Shown here piece by piece: positions 7,742 through 15,530 of a stretch of DNA of 17,496 nucleotides (positions within the stretch are counted from its first letter, which is position 1; every line of letters begins with the position of its first letter). The notes under the pieces are model-generated. The model searched no databases. It was given only the letters and a program-made list of their open reading frames with translations, and was not told the DNA's origin. A program made the position numbers and the translations under genes. The DNA is from Bryobacteraceae bacterium (lineage in GTDB: Bacteria; Acidobacteriota; Terriglobia; Bryobacterales; Bryobacteraceae), in assembly GCA_030039005.1 (NCBI GenBank), contig JASHQT010000618.1, positions 1-17,496 on the forward strand, read 5' to 3'.

Positions 7742-8587
7742 ATGGCACCCACCACCGTAACGGAAATCGTCTGTGCACATAGCCCCGATTCCGACGACGC
7801 CTACATGTTTTATGGTCTGGCGACCAAAAAAGTTCGTTCGCGGCTGGTCTCTTTCCGGCACGTTCTCGAAGACATCGAAACCTTGAATCGTAAGGCGCTG
7901 GAGGGCGCTTACGAACTGACGGCGATCTCCTATCACGCCTATCCCTATATCGCCGACAAGTACGTCCTGATGGCCAGCGGCTCCAGCATCGGCGACGGCT
8001 ACGGGCCAATCCTGGCCAGTCTGAAGCCCCTGTCGCCCGACGAAATTAAGGGAAAGAAAATCGCTATTCCCGGGAAAATGACCAGCGCATATCTTACGCT
8101 GAAGCTCTTCGAGCCGGATTTCCAAGAGGTGGTGGTGCCGTTCGACAAGATTCTGGACGCGGTCGCCGAGCATAGCGTGGACGCGGGCCTGATCATTCAC
8201 GAGGGCCAGTTGACGTACGGAAAAAGCGGCTTCCATAGCGTGGTGGATTTGGGCCGCTGGTGGAAGATGGAGTACGACCTGCCGTTGCCACTGGGCGGAA
8301 ACGCGCTGCTGCGGTCGCTGCCCGCCGATTTGAAAGGCGAGTGCTGCCGCATGATGCGGGAGAGTATCCAGTATGCGCTCGATCATGGCGAGGAGTCGCT
8401 CAACTACGCGCTGCAATTCGCGCGTGATCTGGAGCCGCGCCTGGCCGAGAAGTTTGTGGGGATGTACGTGAACCACTACACGGTCGATTGCGGAGAACTG
8501 GTGCCGAAAGCGGCGCAAAAGCTGCTCGACCTGGGGTATGAGGCGGGGCTGATTAGCAAGAAGGTGACCGTCGAATTTGTTCGGTAA
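7742..8587 (+). CDS. mqnD: 1,4-dihydroxy-6-naphthoate synthase, futalosine pathway
   Basis: The 281-residue product has the features I associate with MqnD. These are an N-terminal AHSPDSDDAYMFY motif, then HVLEDIETLNRKALEG, then the segment AISYHAYPYIADKY, then GDGYGP and the periplasmic-binding-like fold elements IHEGQLTY and PLPLGGNAL. MqnD cleaves cyclic dehypoxanthine futalosine to 1,4-dihydroxy-6-naphthoate, a step towards menaquinone in the cytoplasm. The length fits the family. The ATG at 7742 was chosen because the conserved motif begins a dozen residues later; the frame is open further upstream into the kinase gene, and no good Shine-Dalgarno site is visible. It sits 58 bases after the hybrid kinase gene and nine bases before the HEAT-repeat gene, so it probably shares a transcript with the envelope genes. 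No other mqn gene is in the window. The related MqnA is the main alternative, but the motif set fits MqnD better. Confidence 0.88.
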   Translation: MAPTTVTEIVCAHSPDSDDAYMFYGLATKKVRSRLVSFRHVLEDIETLNRKALEGAYELTAISYHAYPYIADKYVLMASGSSIGDGYGPILASLKPLSPDEIKGKKIAIPGKMTSAYLTLKLFEPDFQEVVVPFDKILDAVAEHSVDAGLIIHEGQLTYGKSGFHSVVDLGRWWKMEYDLPLPLGGNALLRSLPADLKGECCRMMRESIQYALDHGEESLNYALQFARDLEPRLAEKFVGMYVNHYTVDCGELVPKAAQKLLDLGYEAGLISKKVTVEFVR

Positions 8588-8596
8588 AGTGAGGGT

Positions 8597-9934
8597 ATGA
8601 AGTCGAGCGGCCGCTTTTGGCTATTGGCAAGCCAGGCACTCCTGGCGGGTTTGATGTTCGCTCAACAACCCGCCGCTCCTGCAGCGGGGCAAGCTCCTCC
8701 ACCCGACGATACCAAGACCCGCGTCAAAGCCGTAAAAGAGCTGGCGAAAACCGGCGGCTCGGAAATGATTCCGCGCATCGCCCCGTATCTTTCCGATCCG
8801 GATGTCTCGGTGCGGCTGGAGGCGGTGAAGGCGATCGTCGATATCGGCACGCAGAGCAGCCTGGATCCGCTCGTTAAAGCCACTCGCGATAACGATCCCG
8901 AAATTCAGATTCGCGCCACCGACGGTCTGGTGAATTTCTACGTGCCGGGGTACGTCAAGACGGGGCTCACCGCGTCGATCCGGCGCGTGGGCTCATCCAT
9001 TAAAGCCAAGCTGACCGATACCAACGGCCTGGTGATCGACGCCTATATTCAGCCGCGGCCGGAAGTGATCGCGGCTTTGGGGCAGCTGGCGAGCGGCGGG
9101 TCCAGTCTGGATGCTCGAGCGAACGCGGCGCGCGCGGTGGGCATTCTGCGCGGCCGCCAGGCCCTGCCCGACCTGGAGCAGGCGGTGCGCTCCAAAGATA
9201 CGGACCTGATCTATGAAGCGCTGGTGGCCATCGAAAAGATTCGCGATCCCAGCGCCGGGCCGGCAATCGCCTTCCTGCTGCATGATCCCAACACGAAAGT
9301 GCAAACCACGGCGATTGAAGCCACCGGTCTGTTGTTGAACCACGACGCGATCAACGAGCTGCGGGACATCCTGGACCGCTCGCGCAAAATGCAAGTGAAG
9401 CGCGCGGCCCTGACCGCGCTGGCCGAGATGCCCGATCCTCAGTTGCACGGCGTCTATATCACCTATTTGGATCACAAAGACGAAGGGCTGCGCGAGGCGG
9501 CGGCGGAGGGACTGGCGCGACTGAAGAATCCCGCCGATCTTCCGGCGCTTCAGCGCGCGTTCGATAACGAAACCAAAACCGAGCCGCGGTTGTCCGCTGC
9601 GTTCGCCCTGGTGAATCTCGGTAAGCGCGGCATGGGCGATTACGATCCGCTGCGGTATCTGGTGAACAATCTGAACTCCACCGCCTACCGCGGTGTCGCG
9701 ATTCCCTACTTGACCGAACTGGCGCGGGATCGCGAGGTGCGCGCGGCGCTGTACCCGGCGCTGAAAGAGCCGGGCGCCACCAAGGACGAGAAAACCGGAT
9801 TAGCGCAGGTGCTGGCCACCACCGGCGCCGAAGACGCGGTGGCCCCGCTTCAGGCGCTGTCGCAGGATCCCGACAGCGAGGTTTCGCAGGCGGGACTGCG
9901 GGCGGTGGAAAACCTGCGCGCCCGGCAGCAGTAG
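8597..9934 (+). CDS. Exported HEAT-repeat protein
   Basis: The 445-residue protein begins with a Sec signal peptide (residues about 1-22, ending near LMFAQ), followed by a Pro/Ala-rich linker. The rest is an array of about a dozen HEAT-type helical hairpins of roughly 30 residues each, with repeated patterns such as PYLSDPDVSVRLEAVKAI, LLHDPNTKVQTTAIEA and LSQDPDSEVSQAGLRAV. The array is interrupted at about residues 113-160 by a non-repeat segment containing VPGYVKTGLTASIRR. No catalytic motif is visible. HEAT arrays usually act as protein-binding scaffolds; here this would be in the periplasm or on the envelope. It starts nine bases after mqnD and precedes the HtrA-like protease gene by 58 bases, which suggests joint expression and perhaps a partner role for the protease. 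GAGG lies very close to the ATG, so the ribosome site is weak. Confidence 0.85.
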   Translation: MKSSGRFWLLASQALLAGLMFAQQPAAPAAGQAPPPDDTKTRVKAVKELAKTGGSEMIPRIAPYLSDPDVSVRLEAVKAIVDIGTQSSLDPLVKATRDNDPEIQIRATDGLVNFYVPGYVKTGLTASIRRVGSSIKAKLTDTNGLVIDAYIQPRPEVIAALGQLASGGSSLDARANAARAVGILRGRQALPDLEQAVRSKDTDLIYEALVAIEKIRDPSAGPAIAFLLHDPNTKVQTTAIEATGLLLNHDAINELRDILDRSRKMQVKRAALTALAEMPDPQLHGVYITYLDHKDEGLREAAAEGLARLKNPADLPALQRAFDNETKTEPRLSAAFALVNLGKRGMGDYDPLRYLVNNLNSTAYRGVAIPYLTELARDREVRAALYPALKEPGATKDEKTGLAQVLATTGAEDAVAPLQALSQDPDSEVSQAGLRAVENLRARQQ

Positions 9935-9942
9935 CGGTTACA

Positions 9943-9964
9943 GGCCGGACCGGCCGGAATTTTT
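9943..9964 (+). terminator. Possible weak terminator or attenuator inside the envelope cassette
   Basis: GGCCG (9943-9947) and CGGCC (9951-9955) form a 5-base GC-only stem with a GAC loop. It is followed after four bases by a run of five T (9960-9964). It lies between the HEAT-repeat gene and the HtrA-like gene, so it could reduce read-through. The 13-base palindrome could equally be a protein-binding site. The stem is short, so confidence is low. Confidence 0.35.
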
Positions 9965-9992
9965 GGTCTGTTGCATGCGGGAGAATAAAAGC

Positions 9993-11453
9993 GTGAGAAA
10001 AGCGTTCTGGCTGTCTTCGCTTTTGATCCTGCTCGCCGCGCTCGCCGGATTCTCCGCGGCTCAGGATCCGAAATCCGCACCGCCTGCCGCGCCGTCTCAA
10101 GAAGTCAAACCAACCACGCTTTCCCTGGGCGAGCTCAGTGTTTCGCTGGAAGGGCTGGTAAACCGCATTCGTCCGGCGGTGGTCCAGATATTTTCCACCG
10201 GTTACGTGACGGCGGACGAATCCAGCGCCAATAACACCGCCGCGCTGCTATCGACGCAGCAAAGTACCGGCTCCGGAATTGTTCTTTCGAGCGACGGCTA
10301 CATCGTCACCAATGCGCACGTAGTAGAAGGGGCGCGCCGTATCCAGGTGCGGCTGACCATGGAGCGTCAGCGGGCGGGCCGCGCGCCCGTTTTTGAACCC
10401 GAGGTCAAGCTGCTCGAAGCCAAGCTGGTGGGGATGGACCGGGACATGGACGTGGCGGTCCTTAAGGTCGACCGTGCGGGACTTCCCTCTCTGCAATTCG
10501 GCAACTCGGACGCGGTGCGGCAGGGCGAATTGGTGATGGCGTTTGGAAATCCGCGGGGACTGGAAGGATCGGTGAGCATGGGCGTCGTGAGTTCGACCGC
10601 GCGCGAGCTTCATCCGGACGATTTTCTCGCCTACATCCAGACCGATGCTCCCATTAATCCCGGCAATAGCGGGGGACCGCTGGTCGACGCCGAAGGTCGC
10701 GTGGTGGGCATCAATACGTTTATTCTTTCCCAATCGGGCGGCAGCGAGGGTCTGGGGTTCGCGATTCCGAGCAATATGGTGCGCACCGTGTACACGCAGC
10801 TTCGCAAAGAGGGGCACGTGCATCGCGGCAGGATCGGGATTTATGTGCAAACCATCACGCCCGCGTTGGCCGAAGGTCTGGAGTTGCCCCGGGATTGGGG
10901 CGTGCTGGTGGGCGACGTCGCACCGGAGGGTCCCGCGGATCAGGCCGGAATCAAGGCCGGCGACATCGTGGCCGCGGTGAATGGCAGGACCATGCGCAAT
11001 GCGCGGCAGCTCGAGTCTTACATCTATCGCTCGCCAATGAAGGAGAAGGTTACCCTGGAGGTTTTGCGCGGCGCTGATGATCTGAGCATCGACGTGCCGG
11101 TGATCGACAGCATCGACGATCCGCAGCGCTTCGCCGATATGGTGAATCCCAAGGATAACCTGGTGCCGAAGCTCGGAATCCTGGCCATCGGCATCGATCA
11201 GAATCTGGGCACGCTGCTGCCGGGGCTGCGGCACAACTACGGCGTCGTGGTGGCGGCAGGTTCCAGCCCAGCCGATTTCACCAGTGGAACCGGGCTGCAA
11301 CCGGGAGACGTCATTTATTCGGTGAACAAAGCGCCCGTGGCGACGGTAGAAGCGCTGCGTAAAAAAATCGACGAGTTCAAAACGGGCGACGAAGTGGCGA
11401 TGCAGATCGAACGTTCCGGCCGGTTGATGTTTGTGGCTGTGGTTTTGGAATAA
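9993..11453 (+). CDS. HtrA/DegP-like periplasmic serine protease with two PDZ domains
   Basis: The product (486 residues from the chosen start) has a signal peptide, a trypsin-like domain and two PDZ domains, as in DegP/DegQ. The catalytic triad is intact: His109 in TNAHVV, Asp153 in DMDVAVL and Ser226 in PGNSGGPL. PDZ1 spans about 280-372 (GDIVAAVNGR) and PDZ2 about 383-486 (GDVIYSVNKAP). It should degrade or hold misfolded envelope proteins. The GTG at 9993 was preferred over the upstream in-frame TTG (9963) and ATG (9975). A GGGAG site lies about nine bases before the GTG, and translation from there gives a compact signal peptide beginning VRKAFW. Between the N-terminus and the TGSG strand is a longer loop than in DegQ (about residues 68-90). 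The next gene follows after 13 bases and encodes a POTRA array, so the protease may act on outer-membrane protein traffic (inference). The exact DegP/DegQ/DegS class is not assigned. Confidence 0.92.
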   Translation: MRKAFWLSSLLILLAALAGFSAAQDPKSAPPAAPSQEVKPTTLSLGELSVSLEGLVNRIRPAVVQIFSTGYVTADESSANNTAALLSTQQSTGSGIVLSSDGYIVTNAHVVEGARRIQVRLTMERQRAGRAPVFEPEVKLLEAKLVGMDRDMDVAVLKVDRAGLPSLQFGNSDAVRQGELVMAFGNPRGLEGSVSMGVVSSTARELHPDDFLAYIQTDAPINPGNSGGPLVDAEGRVVGINTFILSQSGGSEGLGFAIPSNMVRTVYTQLRKEGHVHRGRIGIYVQTITPALAEGLELPRDWGVLVGDVAPEGPADQAGIKAGDIVAAVNGRTMRNARQLESYIYRSPMKEKVTLEVLRGADDLSIDVPVIDSIDDPQRFADMVNPKDNLVPKLGILAIGIDQNLGTLLPGLRHNYGVVVAAGSSPADFTSGTGLQPGDVIYSVNKAPVATVEALRKKIDEFKTGDEVAMQIERSGRLMFVAVVLE

Positions 11454-11466
11454 CACTGGTTTTGGA

Positions 11467-12762
11467 ATGAAGATCGGCGCGCTTGCCTTTACGCTGGTGC
11501 TAGCGGGCGCTGCGTTCGCGCAGACGCACACCCGCGAGCCGGCTTCCGCGGTCCCGCCCGCGCCAACCGCTTATCCCGTCGAAAGCTTGGCCGTGGAAGG
11601 CAATCACAACTACACGCCCGCGCAGATTTGGGCTGTGGCAGGGCTACGCCAAGGCGCAAAGGCGGGGAAGGCCGAGTTCGAAGCCGCGCGGGACAAGCTG
11701 GACAAAACCGGTGCGTTCGACAGCGTCAGCTATCGCTACGCACCTTCGACCGATGCCGAGGGTTACGACGTCGTGTTCGAAGTACGCGAGGTGGAGCAGG
11801 TTTATCCGGTACGATTCACCGATCTGCCTGCCAGCGACGCGCAACTGCGGGCCTGGCTGATGCAGAAGGATCCGTTGTTCGGACAGAAAATCCCCGCCAC
11901 CAAGCAGGTGGTGGACCGTTACGTCGCCTGGATCTCGGAATATCTCGCGAAGCAAAACTATCGTGAGCCTGTCGCCGGCCAGCTCAGCTCCGACGCGGGC
12001 GAGGATTTGGCGTTATTGTTCCGCCCCGCCAAGGGTTACCCAGCCATCGCGCATGTAGTATTTACGAATACGGGCGATATTACCGCCGGAGCGTTGCAGA
12101 CGGCGATATATGGCGTGGCGATCGGCGTTCCCTATACCGAGGCGCGCATGCGCCAGTTGCTCGATAACACCATTCGCCCGATGTATGAAGCGCGCGGGCT
12201 GGTGCGGGTGGCGTTTCCGAAGATCGCGACCGCGCCGGCCAAGGACGTTGACGGCGTTACCGTGACCGTGCAGGTTTCCCCCGGCCCTCCTTACAAATTG
12301 GAACACGTCAGTTTCACCGGGTTCGATTACTCGCGCTCGGATTGGAGAAATCTCTCCAAGCTGAAAACGGACCAGACCGCAAATTTCGACGACGTGCGAG
12401 CCGCGCAGGAGCGGATTCGCGCGGACTTGCGCCGGAAAGGCTATCTCGATGCGAGGTCCACGATGTCGCGCGGCGTAAACGATGCCGATCGCACGGTCGC
12501 GATCGAATTTCAGATCGCGCCGGGACCTCTCTACACGTTGGGCAAGCTGAATATCGTGGGCTTGGACCTTGAAAGCGAGCCGGCGATCCGCAAGATGTGG
12601 GGCATCGCGCCGGGCCGGCCATTCAACCCCGAATATCCGGACTATTTTCTGATGCGCGTGAAGCAGGATGGCGTGTTCGATAACCTGAAATCCACGCGCG
12701 CCGAGACAAATATTAGCGCGGCCCGGCGCATTGTGGACGTCACATTGTACTTCAATAAATAG
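11467..12762 (+). CDS. Exported protein of five POTRA-like domains, without a beta-barrel
   Basis: The 431-residue product begins with a signal peptide (about 1-18, ending GAAFA). The remainder divides into five POTRA-like units of 75-85 residues: about 36-110, 112-189, 191-274, 276-354 and 356-431. Each shows the beta-alpha-alpha-beta-beta pattern, with signatures such as SLAVEGNHNYT, LRRKGYLDA and LGKLNIVGLD. BamA also has five POTRA domains, but here the sequence stops after the fifth, so no Omp85 barrel is encoded. POTRA domains bind unfolded outer-membrane proteins and partner subunits. A free periplasmic array could be a chaperone, a docking subunit or a split Omp85 protein. The ATG at 11467 was chosen because the signal peptide starts there, although the frame is open upstream into the htrA-like gene; the Shine-Dalgarno site is poor. 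It is the last gene of the plus-strand run. Domain boundaries are estimated by eye. Confidence 0.82.
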   Translation: MKIGALAFTLVLAGAAFAQTHTREPASAVPPAPTAYPVESLAVEGNHNYTPAQIWAVAGLRQGAKAGKAEFEAARDKLDKTGAFDSVSYRYAPSTDAEGYDVVFEVREVEQVYPVRFTDLPASDAQLRAWLMQKDPLFGQKIPATKQVVDRYVAWISEYLAKQNYREPVAGQLSSDAGEDLALLFRPAKGYPAIAHVVFTNTGDITAGALQTAIYGVAIGVPYTEARMRQLLDNTIRPMYEARGLVRVAFPKIATAPAKDVDGVTVTVQVSPGPPYKLEHVSFTGFDYSRSDWRNLSKLKTDQTANFDDVRAAQERIRADLRRKGYLDARSTMSRGVNDADRTVAIEFQIAPGPLYTLGKLNIVGLDLESEPAIRKMWGIAPGRPFNPEYPDYFLMRVKQDGVFDNLKSTRAETNISAARRIVDVTLYFNK

Positions 12763-12790
12763 CGCTTTTCATGAATCAATAGCGCTTTTT
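12761..12790 (+). terminator. Possible intrinsic terminator after the envelope cassette
   Basis: The self-complementary AGCGCT occurs at 12761-12766 and 12781-12786. The copies can pair as a 6-base stem with a 14-base loop, followed by TTTT (12787-12790). The first copy overlaps the POTRA gene stop codon (12760-12762). The shared word is really 12 bases (AATAGCGCTTTT, at 12758 and 12778), so it may instead be a small tandem duplication. The position at the end of a plus-strand operon that meets a convergent gene fits a terminator. Confidence 0.4.
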
Positions 12791-12822
12791 GTGCGCCCCG
12801 CGCTCGCCTTGCTTGGCCACGA

Positions 12823-13122
12823 CTAGCGCCAGTAGCCGTGGCGGTACCGCCAGTTGTTGCCGTGACGTTCCCAGCGATCCGCTACCCATACCGCGTGCGG
12901 GCGCGGAGGCACGGCCCAGCGCCCGTTCACCCACATCCAGCGGCCGCCGCTCAAGTTCCAGAAGCCGGCGACCCATACGTATCCAGGCGCGGGCGCATAA
13001 CCCACCGGACCCGCGACATACGGAGCTGGAGGCGGCGCCACCGCATAGCTGACATATCCGCCGCCGCATGCCGCCAGCGCCACAGAGCTCAGAAGCACCG
13101 CACAGAGAACTGCCGATTTCAT
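12823..13122 (-). CDS. Small lipoprotein with WxxGxW-type repeats
   Basis: The 99-residue product has a lipoprotein signal peptide with lipobox LAAC and acylated Cys19. A Pro/Ala/Tyr/Gly-rich linker follows. From about residue 46 on there are repeats of the pattern YVWVAGFW, WMWVNGRW, AVWVADRW and WRYRHGYW. These resemble the YXWXGXW/WxxGxW repeats found in small exported proteins of many proteobacteria and acidobacteria, whose function is not known. It should sit in the outer or inner membrane facing the periplasm. GAGGAG is present on the minus strand about 12 bases upstream of the ATG, a rather long but usable spacing. It lies 116 bases downstream of the large Solibacter-type secreted protein gene on the same strand and converges on the POTRA gene. 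Confidence 0.85.
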   Translation of the reverse strand: MKSAVLCAVLLSSVALAACGGGYVSYAVAPPPAPYVAGPVGYAPAPGYVWVAGFWNLSGGRWMWVNGRWAVPPRPHAVWVADRWERHGNNWRYRHGYWR

Positions 13123-13238
13123 CGCGATCGTTATCTCCTCATCTGGTTGGAGGGAACGGCGCGGCGCTTCGTTTCAAGGTGAAAAATCGATAACGTTACG
13201 AGCGATTCATCTTCGCCAGCAATCAGGTTCGCAAGCAA

Positions 13239-15398
13239 TCACGGCGTGGAAATCGCGACGGAAGCAGGTGGGCTGCACACCGCTTGCGCAGCCGTTGCCC
13301 CGCCACAAACCTCAACGTTCACGCTCGCGCCGCTCAGGCCGGTTGGCAGAATGAGATCCACCTGCTGCAAGCCGGCAATCCCGGGCGCCGCGCCCGCGTA
13401 ATACGGTTGCGCGACAACCTGGGAACCGATCTTGGCCGTAATCACACCGCTTCCCGAGAGTCCCGTGGCGAAAATTTGGATCACGCTCCCCGGAGCCGCG
13501 GGTTGTTTCGCGTTATTCACGGTGTTGTCCTGATTCAGAATGCCGGGATTGAAAATCCCGGGGGCGAAAGCCGCCAAGTTCACTGTAAAAGGCGCACTGG
13601 CCACGCCGTCTGCCGTAACCACCACCTGTGCCGAGGATTGGCCGGCCAAGCTGGAGGGAACCAGTAGGTTAATTTGCGTGGCGTTGTTGAACAGCACCTG
13701 GGCGGCGATGCCATTGAAGGTCACCGATAGGTTTTGGCCGGAGAAAAGCGACCCCATCAGCGTCGCGAGCGATCCGGGAGCCAGCGGCCCTGACGCAAAC
13801 GTGGCGGCGTTCACCGCACTCTGGATCGCAGGCGTGGGAATCGCTGTTGCCGCTGTAATGACGAACGTCACCGGCAGACTAACCGTCCCGGTTGGGCCGG
13901 CGTTGATGACGAGGGTTGCCTTATATGTGCCCGGCATCAACGTTCCCGGCACGGCATCCACCCGGACGGTTCCGCTGTTCTCGCCCGACGTTGGCGACAG
14001 CACCAGCCACCCGCTGCCGTTCGAGTACGTCACCGAGGCGGTCCACTCCAAAATTCCGCCGCCGGTGTTATTCACCTGCACGTATTGCGTCGTGGTGACG
14101 CCGCCCGCCGGCGTGGTGTAATTCAGCGAATTTTCCGGAACCGAGAGCGCCGGGAAGTACGGAGCGTTGCAATCGCCGAGGATGGTGCAATCCGGCGACG
14201 GCGTAGTCTGCTGGAAGCGCGGAATCGGATCGGTGGCGGTCGCGGTCTCCACTGTCGAGATCGGACCCAGCGTTGCGTTTTCGGAGGTCGTAATCGCAGG
14301 TGGATTGTTGTAATCCGGGGCGAGCACCAGGAACGTCGGGAATTGCGCGCTTTCCTGCACCGAGTCGTTGGCGTCCACCACTTCGTACACCGCTATGCCG
14401 GACCCGTTGGTAAGCGTCACCTGGCTCATGCCATCGAAAGACACCGTACCCGAACCGGGAGCGCCGGGCGTGTACGCTGGAGTTCCGCCTGCGCCGTTGG
14501 CATCCGTGTACGGCACCAGGGACAACAACAGAGACGAAACGGCGCCCGGTGTGTATTGACCTCCCGAAGCCGCTACACCGAGATCACCTCCCGCCGTGGG
14601 TTGCGTAGCATCCGAACCCGCCACCACGGTGGGAACGTACAATTGCGCGCCGGCCGGAAACCCGGAGTACTGGATCACAATCCGTGTGCCGCTGTCCGCA
14701 TCGAGATTCTGCGGGTCTGACTTCGAGCCGAACGAATCAGCATAACCTTCCGTGAGGCGCGTCGACGCGAGAGCCGATCCGCCGGCCAGAAAGCTGGCGA
14801 AGCTCGCGGTATTCTTCGGCGCCGGAGATCCCGTTTGCGCGCAAATCAGCTTGCCGGAATATCCGACATACAGACCCGCTTCGGGCTGGCCCACTAAAAG
14901 CTGGGTCGAAGTAAGCAAAAATTGAGTGCTGCCGTTGGTCCCCACTGTTACCTGCATCGTCCCGCCGCTCGGGACTTGATTGGCGGCGCCCCGCAAACCG
15001 CTCAATTGCAGCGTGACAGATCCCGTCGCCGACAGCGTGAAGCTCGCGCCATTGAATGTCATTGTGGCCGTACCCGTCAGCGTGGCCGGCGCGGTAACAG
15101 CCACAGGCCCCATGCCGTTGTCGGCAGTCAGGGTAATGCCGGTCAATACATTCGAGTACGCCGACGCCAGGCGGTTTGTGATATTGACGTTGGAGAAGAA
15201 GTATAAGTCCTCGGTCAAAACTTGTGATGGGGCTCCTCCCGAGCAGTTGAAGGCGATATCGTGCGTTAGTTCCGTGATGCCTTCCTGATGCACGACCTGA
15301 GGACTCGTTGATGGCGTACAGGTGAGTGATTGGCTGTAAGCTACCGGCCATGTTCCCGCGACGACGAACGGAAGAACGGCAAAGAAACGGCGAAACAT
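13239..15398 (-). CDS. Large secreted protein with BACON-like and Solibacter C-terminal (TIGR03437-like) domains
   Basis: The 719-residue product starts with a signal peptide (MFRRFFAVLPF onward, cleavage near AYSQS). Residues about 23-420 are Gly/Ser/Thr-rich, beta-sandwich-like sequence that I cannot assign. At about 425-518 lies a BACON-like domain, with the typical LSVPENSLNYT opening, VNNTGGGILEWTASV, WLVLSPTSGENSGTV and a PGTYKATLVI strand. The last 196 residues (524-719) match the Solibacter C-terminal domain, with VNAATF, PGSLATLMG, FNGIAAQVLF, TQINLLVP, APGIF, PGSVIQIFATG and QQVDLILP. That domain is found in large numbers of secreted proteins of Solibacter relatives and is the best taxonomic marker here. 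The role is unknown; carbohydrate or surface binding is a common guess for BACON domains. AAGGA lies eight bases upstream of the ATG. It is divergent from moaA with a 206-base gap. Confidence 0.9.
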   Translation of the reverse strand: MFRRFFAVLPFVVAGTWPVAYSQSLTCTPSTSPQVVHQEGITELTHDIAFNCSGGAPSQVLTEDLYFFSNVNITNRLASAYSNVLTGITLTADNGMGPVAVTAPATLTGTATMTFNGASFTLSATGSVTLQLSGLRGAANQVPSGGTMQVTVGTNGSTQFLLTSTQLLVGQPEAGLYVGYSGKLICAQTGSPAPKNTASFASFLAGGSALASTRLTEGYADSFGSKSDPQNLDADSGTRIVIQYSGFPAGAQLYVPTVVAGSDATQPTAGGDLGVAASGGQYTPGAVSSLLLSLVPYTDANGAGGTPAYTPGAPGSGTVSFDGMSQVTLTNGSGIAVYEVVDANDSVQESAQFPTFLVLAPDYNNPPAITTSENATLGPISTVETATATDPIPRFQQTTPSPDCTILGDCNAPYFPALSVPENSLNYTTPAGGVTTTQYVQVNNTGGGILEWTASVTYSNGSGWLVLSPTSGENSGTVRVDAVPGTLMPGTYKATLVINAGPTGTVSLPVTFVITAATAIPTPAIQSAVNAATFASGPLAPGSLATLMGSLFSGQNLSVTFNGIAAQVLFNNATQINLLVPSSLAGQSSAQVVVTADGVASAPFTVNLAAFAPGIFNPGILNQDNTVNNAKQPAAPGSVIQIFATGLSGSGVITAKIGSQVVAQPYYAGAAPGIAGLQQVDLILPTGLSGASVNVEVCGGATAAQAVCSPPASVAISTP

Positions 15399-15500
15399 AG
15401 AAAAATTCCTTTTATGCAGCTTATCAGAGCAAGCGCTACCCCGTATCTAGGGCATCACAATTAATTTCAGGCTTGTAACGTCTGATTCACCTGCGGCACT

Positions 15501-15530
15501 TTGGCACTCGCCGGAATAAGCTGCGAGAAT
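15501..15530 (+). promoter_or_regulatory. Candidate sigma70-type promoter for moaA
   Basis: TTGGCA (15501-15506) matches the -35 consensus at five of six positions. GAGAAT (15525-15530) matches the -10 consensus at four of six, with an 18-base spacer. Transcription would start near 15537 and give a leader of about 70 bases before the moaA ATG. This is an eye-match only. Confidence 0.35.

Noticed and set aside
7457..8518. Long minus-strand frame antisense to the kinase end and mqnD
   Set aside because: No recognisable motif, overlaps two well-supported plus-strand genes, and composition is typical of a shadow frame.
10248..11531. Long open frame on the minus strand antisense to the HtrA-like gene
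   Set aside because: Its translation is rich in His/Arg/Gln with no domain pattern, and it lies opposite a gene with intact catalytic motifs; it is an artefact of high GC third positions.
13191..13198. Palindrome TAACGTTA upstream of the WxxGxW lipoprotein gene
   Set aside because: Eight-base palindromes are expected by chance; the similarity to the palindrome at 16620 is too loose to claim a shared site.
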